35,014 nt of DNA from Clarireedia homoeocarpa (lineage: Eukaryota; Ascomycota; Leotiomycetes; Helotiales; Rutstroemiaceae), in assembly GCA_001465935.1 (NCBI GenBank), contig LNKV01000008.1, forward strand, positions 615,465 to 650,478, written 5' to 3'. Below the pieces are notes generated by a model. That model was not told where the DNA came from. It ran no database searches and saw only the letters and a list, made by a program, of their open reading frames with translations. Position numbers and translations under genes: made by a program. Of the stretch, positions 1 to 12,600 are shown in pieces. Within the stretch, counting starts at the first letter, position 1. The number at the start of each line of letters is the position of its first letter.

Positions 1-247
1 AATTATAACTTCTTAATTATATATTATTTTAAAAAAGATAATTTTTTTATAAATATATTAACTTATAAAATTAATAAACTATTATTATAAAATAAATAAA
101 AAAAATAAAATAGATTATAATAATTATTATATAATAATTAAATCGACTCGAGAATCTTTAATAAACTTTTAATCTTATTAATTAATATTATTATAATTAA
201 TATTTTTAATTTTTTTATTAATTTCTTAATTTTTTTTATTAATTATT

Positions 248-564
248 TATATAGATAATCGGCTATAAAATAGCTCCGGCCAGGCAGGCTAGAACCCAGA
301 ACAAATATAGTATATTCGATATAAATATATAATACTTGTATAATTAGAAAATCAATTCTGAAGACTATAAATAGATAGTTAATATCTTTTATATAAAAAG
401 TATAAAGATTGTAATATAATCTTGTAATTAGAAAAAAAAAGATAATTTATATAATTAATACTAGACTTATACTTTATATATAATTCCGGGTATTATATAT
501 AACTCTTATACTTCTCTATATAATATTACTTTTAGAGTACAATTTTACTAGTTCTATTAATATT
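248..564 (+). repeat. 5' LTR of the copia element
   Basis: About 317 bp, aligned with 6804-7054 and, for its first 95 bp, with 33247-33341. The ATAATCGGCTATAAAATAG stretch near its start and the later TTCCGGGTATTATATATAAC stretch (near 484) are shared with the 3' LTR apart from transitions. It keeps a GC-rich patch at 271-300 (CTCCGGCCAGGCAGGC and onward) that is fully converted to A/T in the other two copies, so it is the least mutated copy. The exact ends are uncertain by several bases because the TG...CA termini are mutated. Confidence 0.8.
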
Positions 565-690
565 AATTAGTAGTTAGATTAACTATAGATTAACAAAGTT
601 AAATTATATTTTTATAACTTTATTCTTTTTATTATATATATTTTATTTTATCTATCTTCAATCTGTTAACTTCTTTTTAATCTTTTATAT

Positions 691-2400
691 AAATCTCGAA
701 TTCTAATAATATAATCGACTTTAAAGAGTTTGTAAAATATAAGAAAGTTACTTCGACTTTAGTAAATTAAGACTTCGATCTAAATAACTTAGAATAATAT
801 ATTACTAAATAGATTTCTATTTAGATCGCTATCTAGATTATATAAAGTAAAATAAACTAAGATTGTAATTATATATTATAGACTACTTTTTATAATAATT
901 TTAAAGACTAGAGTAAAGAATTATTTAAACTTACTATTTTGAATCTTTTTTACAAACTTTATATCTATTTTATATCGAATAGAGTTTAGATTTCTAAGTC
1001 TAATAATTATATATATATATAAGTTTTTAGTAAACTTATTAATATTAAAGAATATCTAAAATAGAAGATTAAAGATATTAAAAAATATTTTTATATAATA
1101 AATTTAATTAACTCTTAGTTTATATAAAAAAGTATCAATCTACTTTCTTCTATACCTTCTATTATTTCTTTAGTAATAATCTTTTTAGTTATATTTATTT
1201 TTTTTATAACTCCTTTTATTTAATTTATAACTTCGTTTATAACTCTAGTATTTTAATAAGAACAAGCGACCTTGACTCTAAGTAAAGTACTAGATAATTA
1301 CTTTATATACTTTATATCGATACTTTATTTAATTAAAACTATTTCGTTATTAATTATATATAAAAGAAGTAATATCTCTAAACCTTTTAATAATTTAATA
1401 AAGATTCTCTCGAATAAGAAGTATAAGTATAATAGTAAGATATATAATATCTTAGAAAATAAACTATATATCTTTTATAACTATTATATAAAAGTTAGTT
1501 TATTAATAGATTATTTTTATCTCGGTTTTTCTATACTACTTTGTAACTATATACTAGACTTTTATTATAATAAGATCTCTAAATATTTATATAACTTCTA
1601 TATAATAGTTATTATAATTAAAGAATATTTTAAAATAAAAGAAAATAAATAATTCTATTTATTTAAATAGAAAGAGACTATATACTTTTTTATATAAAGA
1701 GAGAACTCTATTAAATCCGAGCTAGAATATTTAAAGATATTCTTTGACTATTTTTATATATTATAAAAAGATCTCTCGATTAAATATTAAAATAAATTCT
1801 CTTTATATAACTAAGTCCTTAATATTTATCGAGGTATTCTAGAATATAACTTTATACTATATAAACTAGTTTATATATTTAAGTCTGTTTATACGGATCT
1901 GAGATCTATAATCAGAATAATAATATATACAAAGAAATATATAATATAAATATAATATCTTAATAAGTAATATTAAATCGATCGAAAATATTAAAATAGA
2001 TTTAATTATATATAAATAAGTAATTAGATAATAATAAGATTTTCGAAAGGAAAATAGTTTTTAAGTTTTTATATAAAGAATAAGAACTAATCTCTAAACT
2101 CTTATATAAAAAGTAAGAACTAAAAGAATATAAAATATTATATTTATAAATAAACTAACTACTTTATTAGAATATACTTTTATATAAAGAGAACTAAAGT
2201 ATATAACTATATTAGCTACTAGTACTTATAAGAAAAAGAAGAAGAAAATAAAGAAATAAGATAATTTCTATAAAAAAAAAAGTAAGAAAATAATAAGGAT
2301 TTAGATAATATAAAGGAATAAGAACTTTTATCCGATTAATTCTTTATAAAAATAGAAATGATTAATAGTAGTTAAGTTATTTAAACTTTTAATAACCTTA
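691..2400 (+). pseudogene. gag region of the copia element (relic)
   Basis: Frame 3 downstream of the 5' LTR gives long protein-like stretches broken by TAA/TAG. The longest stop-free stretch is 1272-1652 (126 codons), but it opens with TTG rather than ATG and is just an undamaged piece of a longer frame. The start of the frame reads like a gag-type helical region, and 2230-2330 is Lys/Glu/Asn-rich. The assignment as gag rests on position: directly after the 5' LTR and in the same frame as the protease and integrase that follow. No zinc knuckle could be picked out. There is no ATG at a sensible start and no chance of expression as an intact protein. Confidence 0.55.
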
Positions 2401-2465
2401 ATATAATATATAATATTACTCGTTATAATCTTAATAAATAGAAAGTATTATATAATAAAATATTT

Positions 2466-2800
2466 ATATTCGAGAAATAATATTTATTAATATAATTTCA
2501 AAAGATTATACTTAATAGTAGAGCTATAGATATATTAACTATTAGTAAAATATAATTTTAAATATTATAATAATAAAACTTATCTATTACTTTAGTTTAT
2601 ATAAAAAGTAACGATTATATAATCTATTTTAATAAAAAAATAATAGAAGTAAAAAAAATAACTATTATATAAATACTAGTTAGTCCGATTAATTTCTATA
2701 TTATAATTATAAATACTCTATTTCTTTATTGTATTTAGAATATAAATAAAATAAATATATAATTTAATAACTTAAAAAATATTCTTATCTAAAAGAAGAA
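2466..2800 (+). pseudogene. Copia aspartic protease relic
   Basis: In frame 3 the catalytic Asp-Ser-Gly-Ala of the retropepsin-like protease is seen at 2514-2525 as Asn-Ser-Arg-Ala; Asp to Asn (GAT to AAT) and Gly to Arg (GGG to AGA) are both G-to-A changes expected from RIP. The surrounding spacing matches the protease segment of fungal copia polyproteins: a Phe-Gln stretch before the motif, a Thr-Ile-Ser-Lys stretch after it, and a Pro-Ile-Asn-Phe-Tyr stretch about 50 codons downstream. The active site is destroyed and several in-frame stops are present. The family match is from memory and needs a profile search. Confidence 0.65.
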
Positions 2801-2879
2801 TATTATATTTATTATATATAAATAAAGATATCTATAAATACTTTTATAATAATTAAATATAATCGTTTAGACTTATTTT

Positions 2880-3300
2880 ATTAAAGTTAAATTTAAACAA
2901 CTATATTATTAGTTTAAATATCTGTTTATACGAAAACTAGTATAATTATTAGAGAAAATAGAGTATAATAATATCGATTATTATATAATTGAATATTTAA
3001 ATAAATTCTATAATTACTACTAATTGAATATAAAATCGCTTAAACGATTCTAGTTTATAATTAAAGATAAGATCGAATTTAACTACTCGATTATTATTAA
3101 TATTATATATTTAAACAAATTCCTAGTTCTATATATTATAAATAAAACTACTATATTCAATATAATCTAGTTTCTAAAAGATATTAGTATTTATATAATA
3201 TAAGATACTTTTCGAGTATATTAGATTAATATTTATTTAGATTTATTAGATTATATTATATATAATATAAATATAATATTTATATCTTAAAAATTTAAAT
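2880..3300 (+). pseudogene. Copia integrase relic (zinc region and catalytic core start)
   Basis: Still in frame 3. The pre-integrase zinc region ends in Tyr-Asn-Tyr-Tyr at 3009-3020, where Cys-x-x-Cys is expected (TGT/TGC to TAT/TAC). Next comes a segment equivalent to the Phe-Asn-Tyr-...-Asp-Ile-Met-Tyr-Ile-Asp start of the integrase core (from 3078), with the Asp codons turned to Asn, and then the conserved Trp-Ile-Asp-x-Tyr-Leu region near 3220-3245, with Trp now TAG. Integrase lying before reverse transcriptase is the copia order and separates this element from the Ty3/gypsy relic at 15251-20700. All key residues seen are mutated in the RIP direction. Confidence 0.7.
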
Positions 3301-6300
3301 AGAATATATATATAATAATAAGTAAAATAAAAGAAATACTAATAAAAATATATAATAATATTAATAAAATAAAGAAATATTATTAATTTCTTAAATATTT
3401 ATACAAGATTATTAAAAATAAAATAAAAGAAGAAAATATTTTAAAAGAGATTATCTTATAAATAATTATAAAAATAATCAATAATATAATTAAATTAAAT
3501 AGTTTTATACTAACTCTTTTTATTTTCAAAGTATATTTAAAAATAAATTAAATATTAACTTTATTCTAATTAATAATTATATAAGTTTAAATAGTTTAGA
3601 TTATAATAATAAAAATTAAAAAGATTAATACTTAGTATTAAATTAAAGAAGTTCTAAATATAAAAAATAACTTTTAGATAATAAAGATATTTAATCTTCT
3701 TTTATAATTAAATATAAAAGTTTAATAAGAAAAGAAAGATTAAATTAGTTTTTTTAAACTTCTAGTAATTAATAAAGAAATTTATATTATTAAATTCTTT
3801 TTAAGTTTAATAAGTTTTTATATAATAATTATAAAATTATTCTTTCTTAAAAAAATTTAAAAGATAGAGGTTTATATAAAATATTAAGTAAAATTAAATT
3901 TAAAAGAAAAAATAGAAGTAAAGATAAAGTAAATATATTTAATAAAAGAACTAATCTTTTAAGTTATTATCTTATTTAAAAAAATAAAGATATTTATTAT
4001 TAAAAAAGAATAAAATAATTTAGAATTTTTAATTAAGTTTTATATATAAAATATAATTATAATTAAAAACCTTTTATTTTAAATAATATAGTAAAAGGAA
4101 ATTAATAGTTTAATTATATAAAAAATCTTCGAATTTATTAAATATAACTTAATAATCTATATTAAATAAATCTTTAACTTCTAACTTATTAATAAAGTTA
4201 AAAGTAAGATAATAATAATTTTATATAAGAAGTTAAAATTAGTAATATAAATATATAATAATATTAAGAAAGAAAGTATTTTAATATAATCGCTAATTAT
4301 TTAATATATAAGTTAGAGAATTATCTTAATATTAACTTTTTTATTTTATATAAAAGAAATCGAACTAACTTTTTAAGATATTATATAAATATATATATAG
4401 TTAGTATTATTTTTAAACTAATTAATTTTAATATAACTACTTAAAGATATTTAAATAAATTATCTTTTTAATATAATTATAATTATTTATAAACTATTAT
4501 ATAGAATACTAAAGTTAAGAATATACTAATAGATTATATATTATAACTATTATAAAGATAAATTAAATATAAAACTTTCTTTATATAACTTTTATCTTTT
4601 AATCTCTAAAGACTCTAAAGTATTTATAATAATAATAATATAAATAAATAATACTTTGATTTTAAAAAACGAGAAATTTAAATAGAAAGAAGAAAGAGAG
4701 TTAAAATAAATAAATTTCTAAGTAAAATCGATCGAGAAGTTTTTATATAAAATATCTTTAATCTTTAATAAATATAAATTATAAATTGAAAATAAGAATC
4801 TTAGTTTTATATAAAATAAATAAAAGTAAAAGATTAAATTTATAAACTTTAAATCTAAGAATTGTTTAATTAAATATTATAAATAATATATTTAAAAAGT
4901 ATATTTTTCAAGTATCTATTAACTAAAAGTAAACTTCGATTTATTAATTATAATATAATATTAAGAATCTTTATATAATAAAATTAAAGTTTTAAATAAA
5001 TAATTAAAATAATAAATCGAGAATTTAAATAAAAGAATCTATTATATTCTTCTAGAATTATAAATAATAAAACTCTTTATATTTATAAATAGATTGTTTA
5101 TTAATAATAAAGATCTTAGTTTATAATTTAAATATAAGATCTTCTTAATAAATAAATATTTATATAAAGATTTAAATAATATATTTAGAATAAAAAATAA
5201 TCTAATTTATTAGAATAATATAAAAAGTAAATATATAATTTAGAATATATTAATATCTAAAATTTATAAAATAGTTACTAATATTAACTTAGTAATTATA
5301 ATTAATTATATAATTTAAATAATTATTAAGTAGCTAGAACTTCTAATATTATTAACTATTATTTATATAAATTTATACTCTTTATATAACTATTTTATAA
5401 AACTTAAGATAATAAAAGAGAAATAATTAATAATTAATATTATAACTTTATATTAGTTATATAAAAGAAAAGAGTTAATAGAAATTTAATAGATTAAAAA
5501 TAATAATAACTTTATTAATATAATAACTAAAAAGATAATAAACAAGATATTAAAAATAATAATTAATATAAATAAACTTATTATTTAAATAGAAGAGTGA
5601 GTTATATAATAATAAAAAGTAGTATTAAAAAGAAGAATTTTATTTATTTAAGCTTTTTTATTTAGTTTTTCTAAAATATAAATTAAAGAATATAATATAG
5701 TTATTTGAATTTTCTTTATAATATTTTTATTATAATTATTTACTAAGTAGTTAAATAGATAAAGAATATACTTTATATATAATAAGAGTTTAATAAAAAT
5801 TAAATAAGAATTAATAGAAAATCAGAAAAGTCTTTTAATTTTATAAAATAAAAACCTACTATTTATCTCGAGTATTATATAAAAGTTAAAGTTAAATTTA
5901 AATATTATTTAATAGTTATATATAAACTTATAGTAAATTAAGGGAATTATATTTATAAATAAAAAGAAAGTTTTATATATACTTTAAAAGATAATTAGAT
6001 TCTTATAAGAAGTACTAACTATAAAGATTATTAAACTAATAGTTATTTTATTTATTAACTTAGATTTAATCGAAGTTTTATTTAAATTACTTTTATTATA
6101 CTTATTATTAATATTATTATTAAGATTATTTAATAAGTTATTAAATAAAACTTCGATAATAATATAGTAATAAATATTATAATCTTACTACTTATAATTA
6201 TTATAAATATTATTTTAATATTTAGTAAACTAGATATAAATTGAAAAAAATATAAAATCTTACTTATAATATTTATTATAATTATTAGAAATAAGAGTAT

Positions 6301-6647
6301 TTTTATTTTAAATAAATATAATATTTATATATAAAAGATATATTATTATAAACTATATATTTTAGATATAATCTTATATAAAGATTATATTCTATTTTAA
6401 TAAAGTTAAGATTATTTATTATAGATTATTATAAATATACTCTCGAAATTACTACTTACTTATAAAAAAAAGAGGTAATTTAAAAGTAATATTTTTAAAA
6501 TAGTAATAGTAAAGTTAATAATAGTGATATTAATAAGTATAAATAAAACGAGTTTATATATAAAAGTAATTAATTAGTAATCTTAATTTATTATATAATA
6601 AAAAACTTAACTAGTTGTTTATATTTATTTTAATAATTTAATATTAA

Positions 6648-6679
<32 letters not shown>

Positions 6680-6803
6680 TTAGATAATTAATTAATTATT
6701 ATAGATTATATAATAAATATAAGCTTTCTATTGAAAATCTGATATATTAAAAGTTTATTATTTAATAAGAATTTAATTCGGATAAAAAAGAAAAAGTTAT
6801 TAA
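3300..6803 (+). pseudogene. Remainder of copia pol (unresolved, heavily mutated)
   Basis: This stretch should hold the rest of the integrase, the reverse transcriptase and RNase H. It is visibly more AT-rich than 250-3300 and has dense stops in all frames. I could not find the Tyr-Val-Asp-Asp catalytic box or other reverse transcriptase blocks with confidence. Runs of ATT/ATA near 6640-6690 look like slippage. Extra insertions cannot be excluded because the total length exceeds what the element needs. Confidence 0.35.
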
Positions 6804-7054
6804 TATATAAATAATCGATTATAAAATAATTTTAATTAAACGAGCTAGAACTTAAAGTAAATATATAATATTTATATAATTAGTAAATTAACTTTAAAGA
6901 TTATAATATAATCTTATAATTAAAGAATTAAAACGATTTATATAATTAATATTAGATTTATACTTTATATATAATTCCGAGTATTATATATAACTCTTAT
7001 ATTTCTCTATATAATATTATTTTTAAAATATAACTTTATTAGTTATATTAATAT
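6804..7054 (+). repeat. 3' LTR of the copia element
   Basis: About 251 bp, aligned with 248-564. It lacks roughly 66 bp present in the 5' copy (the part after the AATATTTATATAATTAG stretch). Apart from that indel, nearly all differences are C/T or G/A transitions, with this copy the more mutated: the GC-rich patch of the 5' LTR is gone. Confidence 0.78.
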
Positions 7055-7963
7055 AATTATAAATATTAAATATTTAAAAACTCTTTTAATTTAAAAGATA
7101 TATAATTTAGTTATTATAGGTTATTTTAATATTAAAAAAACTTACTTACTTTTTAAAAAATATTATTATTAATAATCTATAAAATATAATATTATAATAT
7201 ATATTTATAATTATTATATATATTATTATAATTTAATTTTATAAAATAAAACTCCTAGTTTATTATATTTATTATTAATTCTAATATATATATAAAAATA
7301 TATTATTATAAATTATTATAATTTTAATAAAAATAAATATAGATATAATAATATATTTATAATTATTAATTATTTATTTAAATAAGTAATTACTATTTTA
7401 TATTATAAAATTATTATAATCTCAAATTAAATTAAATTATATATTAAATATATTTATTATTATTATAATCTATTTATTATAATATTATCTAATTATTAAT
7501 TTTAATTTCTTTTTTTATTTTAAATTAAATTTAATAATTTAATAATATCTTAAAAATTAAAATTAAATTATCTATTATAAATTATCTTTAAATTAATAGA
7601 TAAATAGAAATTTATAATTAATATTTATAAAAGTAATTATAATTTTTTATAAACTATTAAGATAATTAATTTAAATTCTTATTTATAATAAATTATATAT
7701 AATTAACTTTATCTTACTTTTCTTTTAATAATTTATTTTTATTCGAAGTATTTTATAAATATATTCTAAAAGTTATATAGAATTAGAAGTAAATTAAATA
7801 TCTATTAATTAATAATTTTAATTTTTAAAATATATATACTTATATCTAATATAACTATAAAATATTAGAATATATTTATATTATAATCTAAATTACTTAA
7901 AAATATATAATTTAATAAATTAAGAAATATTATAAATAAAAAGATTTTAAAGTTAATAATTAT
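7055..7963. other. AT-rich spacer, nothing recognised
   Basis: Extremely AT-rich with dense stops in all frames. No repeat of the window's other elements and no protein motif was seen. It may be an older, fully mutated transposon. Confidence 0.5.
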
Positions 7964-9440
7964 ATTCTAGTAAGTAAAAGGCGGGTTAAGATTTCGGGCG
8001 GGTTTATCTTAAATATAATACAACTATATATTAAACTTTATTATTTCTATTAATTAATAATTAAACTACTATCTAATTATCTTCTAATCGATCTTAATTA
8101 GTTTTCTAATTATATACAACTTTATATTAACTTGCTATTAAGTTATATCAATCTTATTTAAAAGAATAAATTATTTTATTATATAACTTCTATCTACTTA
8201 GATTAGATTCTAATAAATAAAAAGTAGATTAAGATTTCAAGTAAGTTTATTTTAAATATAATATAACTATATATTAAACTTTATTATTTTTATTAATTAA
8301 TAATTAAATTACTATCTAATCGTCTTCTAATTAATCTTAATTAGTTTTCTAATTATATATAACTTTATACTAACTTATTATCGAATTATATTAATCTTAT
8401 TTAAAAAAGTAAATTATTTTATTATATAACTTCTATCTACTTAGATTAAATTCTAATAAATAAAAAGTAAATTAAGATTTCGAATAAGTTTATTTTAAAT
8501 ATAATATAACTATATATTAAACTTTATTATTTCTATTAATTAATAATTAAACTACTATTTAATTATCTTCTAATTAATCTTAATTAGTTTTCTAATTATA
8601 TATAACTTTATACTAACTCGCTATTAAATTATATTAATTTTATTTAAAAAAATAAATTATTTTATTATATAACTTCTATCTATTTAGATTAGATTCTAAT
8701 AAATAAAAAGTAGATTAAGATTTCGAGTAAGTTTATTTTAAATATAATATAATTATATATTAAATTTTATTATTTTTATTAATTAATAATTAAACTATTA
8801 TCTAATTATTTTCTAATCGATCTTAATTAGTTTTCTAATTATATATAACTTTATACTAATTTACTATTAAGTTATATTAATCTTATTTAAAAAAGTAAAT
8901 CGTTTTATTATATAACTTCTACTTATCTAGATTAGATTCTAGTAAATAAAAAATAAATTGAGATTTCAAATAAGTTTATTTTAAATATAATATAATTATA
9001 TATTAAACTTTATTATTTCTATTAATTAATAATTAAACTACTATCTAATTATCTTCTAATCGATTTTAATTAGTTTTCTAATTATATATAGTTTTATACT
9101 AACTTACTATTAAGTTATATTAATCTTATTTAAAAAAATAAATTATTTTATTATATAACTCTTATTTATCTAGATTAGATTCTAGTAAATAAAAAACAAG
9201 TTAAGATTTTAAATAAATTTATCTTAAATATAATATAACTATATATTAAACTTTATTATTTCTATTAATTAATAACTAAATTATTATCTAATTATCTTCT
9301 AATTAATCTTAATTAGTTTTCTAATTATATATAGCTTTATACTAACTCGCTATTAAATTATATTAATCTTATCTAAAAAAGTAAATCGTTTTATTATATA
9401 ACTTTTATTTATCTAGGTCAGATTCTAGTAAATAAAAAGT
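7964..9440. repeat. Tandem array, six units of 243 bp
   Basis: The landmark AAGATTTC (or its mutated forms) recurs with its ATTT at 7991, 8234, 8477, 8720, 8963 and 9206, a spacing of exactly 243 each time. The array is bounded on both sides by an ATTCTAGTAA(G/A)TAAAA sequence, giving six full units plus a few bases. Units differ by C/T and G/A transitions and essentially no indels. The first unit is least mutated: GGCGGGTTAAG and CGGGCGGG there become A/T-rich in later units. 243 equals 81 codons, so every reading frame is kept through the array. Frame 2 of unit 1 has four stops and frame 1 has nine, all TAA. Whether it was a coding repeat or a satellite is undecided. Confidence 0.92.
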
Positions 9441-9660
9441 ATATTATTCTTAAAATAATAAACTATTTTATTATATAATTACTATTTTATTATAAACCCT
9501 TTATTAATTATATTTTATTTACTTCTTTTTATTTACCTTTCTATATTATCGTATTTATCTTTTATATTATTATCTTTTCTATATAAATTTATTATAAAAT
9601 AGCTTTATTCTTTATTATTATTCTTTTATAATTATATCTTAATCTAAACTTTTATTAGTT

Positions 9661-12600
9661 AAGTGACGATCTTATATAAATAAACAATTAGTTTATTAGT
9701 ATACTTAGATTTCTATAATAAATATCTTTTATTTTATTTCTAATTCAACTTTATCTTATTCTTTTATTTATATTCAACTAGATCTAGTTAATTTTATAAA
9801 AGAGAATTTATAAAAAATAGAAAGCTTATAACTAAATACTATTTTTATTTCTTTTATCTCTTAAACTACTAGCGATTAGCCTAATAATAACTATATATCT
9901 TCAAGTATCTTTTCTTCTAATTACTCTCTAATCGCTTTAAAGAATAAAATAATTTATATCTAATTCTTTTTCTTTTTTATTAGACTTCGATATCGATTTA
10001 TTAATATCTTCTTTACTAATCGCTTTCTAATCACTTCTAATTCTTAAATATCTTTCTATTTAGTCTTTTATTAATAAATCTAATATTATAAATATTTTCT
10101 TATTTAATTCTTTATTTTTTTTTCTTTAATTTATCTTTAAATAACTTTTAATATTAATAATATCTTTTTAATAGATCTATTTACTATCTCTTTAAATATT
10201 AATATAATAATCTTTTATAACTTCTCTAATCAAATCTCTATTTAGAAGATACTTGATATTTCAATTTTAAATATTTATAATTTAGTTAGTATTTCACTAT
10301 CTATTCGATAGTATATTATTTTTGATTCGATTAGTAATCTTATAACTACTATAAACAATTCGCTTCTAAATCTCTTTTTTAATATTATCGAATTATCTAA
10401 TATATTAAACTTTAATCTTAATAATCAGCTTTCTAATAGTAATAAAAATATAAATAGTATAGATTCTAGTAAGTAGTAATTAGTAACTAAAAGAGAAAAC
10501 AGATAGATTGATTTTATAAATAAAGATAAAAGTAATAAGTATAATCTTACTAATAAAAAAAAGAATAATAAATCTAGTTCTACTAATAAAATAGAAGATA
10601 AAAAATCTAATTCTATTAGTAAATATAAAGATAATAAATAAAATTAGAATAATAAAAAAGAAGATAAGTTCTAGTTATTAAATATTAAAGATAATATAAA
10701 TAATAATAAAAGTTATTTAAATAATAAATAAAGTATTAATAATATTAAAGAAGTTAATAAAATTAAAGCTTAGTTATAATAAGAAATATCTATATTAAAT
10801 AAGTTTAAAGTAGATTTAGTTAAAAAACTATATAACTATTTATTTTAATTTAATAGCTATTAATTAGATAAATATTTAGAGAAATCTCGATAGTATCTTA
10901 ATTATAATTTATTAAGATATTACTAGTAGTATACTAGTCTAAATAAATATATATATTAACTACAAAGATCCTTTATTCTAACTATTATAAATAAACCCGA
11001 TTTTTTAAATAAAACTTAATAAGAAAGTTCTTCTATATTAAATTAGTTGAAATTTCTTGATAGTTATAATATTGATTTATTAATAAATTATAAAGAAGTT
11101 ATTAGCAATAAAATATCTATTTATAATAGATATACTCTTTATATATATATTTCTTATTCTAAAATAATATTTAGTCTATTAACAATTTACTTTAATATTA
11201 ATAGTTTTTTAGAATTTATTTATAATTTTACTATTACTTACTAGAAAATAAATATCAACTTTTTCTTTTACTTTTATATAAATATTTATATTAATCTTTA
11301 TCTTTATACTAAAATTTATTACGATTTTAGAAAAAGCGAAAAAGTATTTAAAGTTAAATTATAGAAAGTTCTATATTACTATCTTAATTGAATATTAAAA
11401 TATAAAGATATTAGTCTTTATATTTTCTTTTCTCGAATATACAATCTCGATAAACTAACGAATTTCCTTAGAAAAAATAGTAGTTAGTTATATTATCTTT
11501 TATAAGTTTAGACTAATTCGCTATTACTTCTTAGTATTTTTTATTATATCTTATTAATAAGTTGCTAATATTTATTTTACTTTTAAGATTATATTTAATT
11601 GAAAGTATAAGCTTATTATATAAAACGATCTATATATATAAATATAAATAAAATAGAAGATCAGTTATTATTATTTTATTATTCTTTATATCTACAAAGT
11701 CTAGTTACTATCTAATAAAAGATATAACAATAATTAACTAAACTCGAATATATTATTTATTATAAAATAAAACTATTCTTTTCGAATAAAAACACTAAAC
11801 TTCGGTTTTCTTATAATATTCTATCTGAAGTCTAGAAGGTATTTAAAAGATTTCTAATAACTATACTTGATCTTATATATATTGATTATAATAATATCTA
11901 GTTAGATCTAAATAAAGAAATAACTACTATCAATTATATATTATATTACTAATAAATCGAGACTAATTTATTAACTACTATCTATTTATTAAAGACTTAT
12001 TATTTAAAGTCTTATATTTAATAAACTAAATATAATAAGCTAGATCGATATATTATTCCTACTTTTTATTTTATAACTATATTATAAAATATTAGTAATT
12101 TAATATTAGATATATCTCTATTATCTTATTATTAATAAAAAAGTTAAGTATATAATCAAATCTATAATAGTATTAAAAAGCTTTTTAATATAATTTAAAT
12201 AAAGCCTTTTAATAATCTCTATTTAAGATAATTAATATAAGATTCTAAAATAAAACAGATATTTTAATAACAAAATTAAATAGAATTAGTTATAGATTCT
12301 ACTTTATATTAAAGTTATTTAATTAGTAAATCGCAACTAAATTGTTTAATAATTGAAAGACAATAATAAGCTTTTAGTATTTAAAAGGAAAATCGAATTA
12401 TATTTATTTTTATAAATCAAATATAAACTTCTATAAAAAATATAAGTAACTAGATTCGAATTTATAATATTACCTTTAATAATTTATAGTATATATACTT
12501 ACTATTTACTTCGGATTTCCTAACTTATTTATATAAAAATATAAATAAGTTTATTATAATTTTTAAGTAGATATTAAGTTTAGAAATAAAAACTTAAATA

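Larger units (their letters stand above)
248..6803 (+). mobile_element. Degraded Ty1/copia LTR retrotransposon (with the 3' LTR it extends to 7054)
   Basis: Two alignable LTRs (248-564 and 6804-7054) lie in direct orientation, 6556 bp apart. Between them a single frame (frame 3, in phase from about 690 to beyond 3250) reads as gag, aspartic protease, integrase zinc region and integrase core of the copia polyprotein common in Pezizomycotina, with stop codons where Gln, Trp or Arg codons would be expected. The copia reverse transcriptase and RNase H should follow, but I could not recognise them in the more heavily mutated part, 3300-6800. At about 6.8 kb it is long for a copia element, so smaller insertions may be hidden in the 3' half. 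It cannot code for anything now. Confidence 0.8.

Noticed and set aside
565..590. Primer-binding site after the copia 5' LTR
   Set aside because: ATTAGTAGTTAGATTAAC could be a RIP-mutated tRNA complement, but so many C/T and G/A ambiguities make the match unconvincing.
1272..1652. 126-codon open frame as an independent gene
   Set aside because: It begins with TTG, not ATG, and the same frame continues on both sides as a RIP-broken copia gag-pol. It is a stop-free remnant, covered by the gag feature.
7964..9440. CRISPR-like or rDNA-type array
   Set aside because: Units are 243 bp with no spacer/repeat alternation and no rRNA features; the pattern is a plain tandem repeat altered by RIP.
11047..11244. 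65-codon open frame as a gene
   Set aside because: TTG start; it is a stop-free stretch within the long frame-1 relic.
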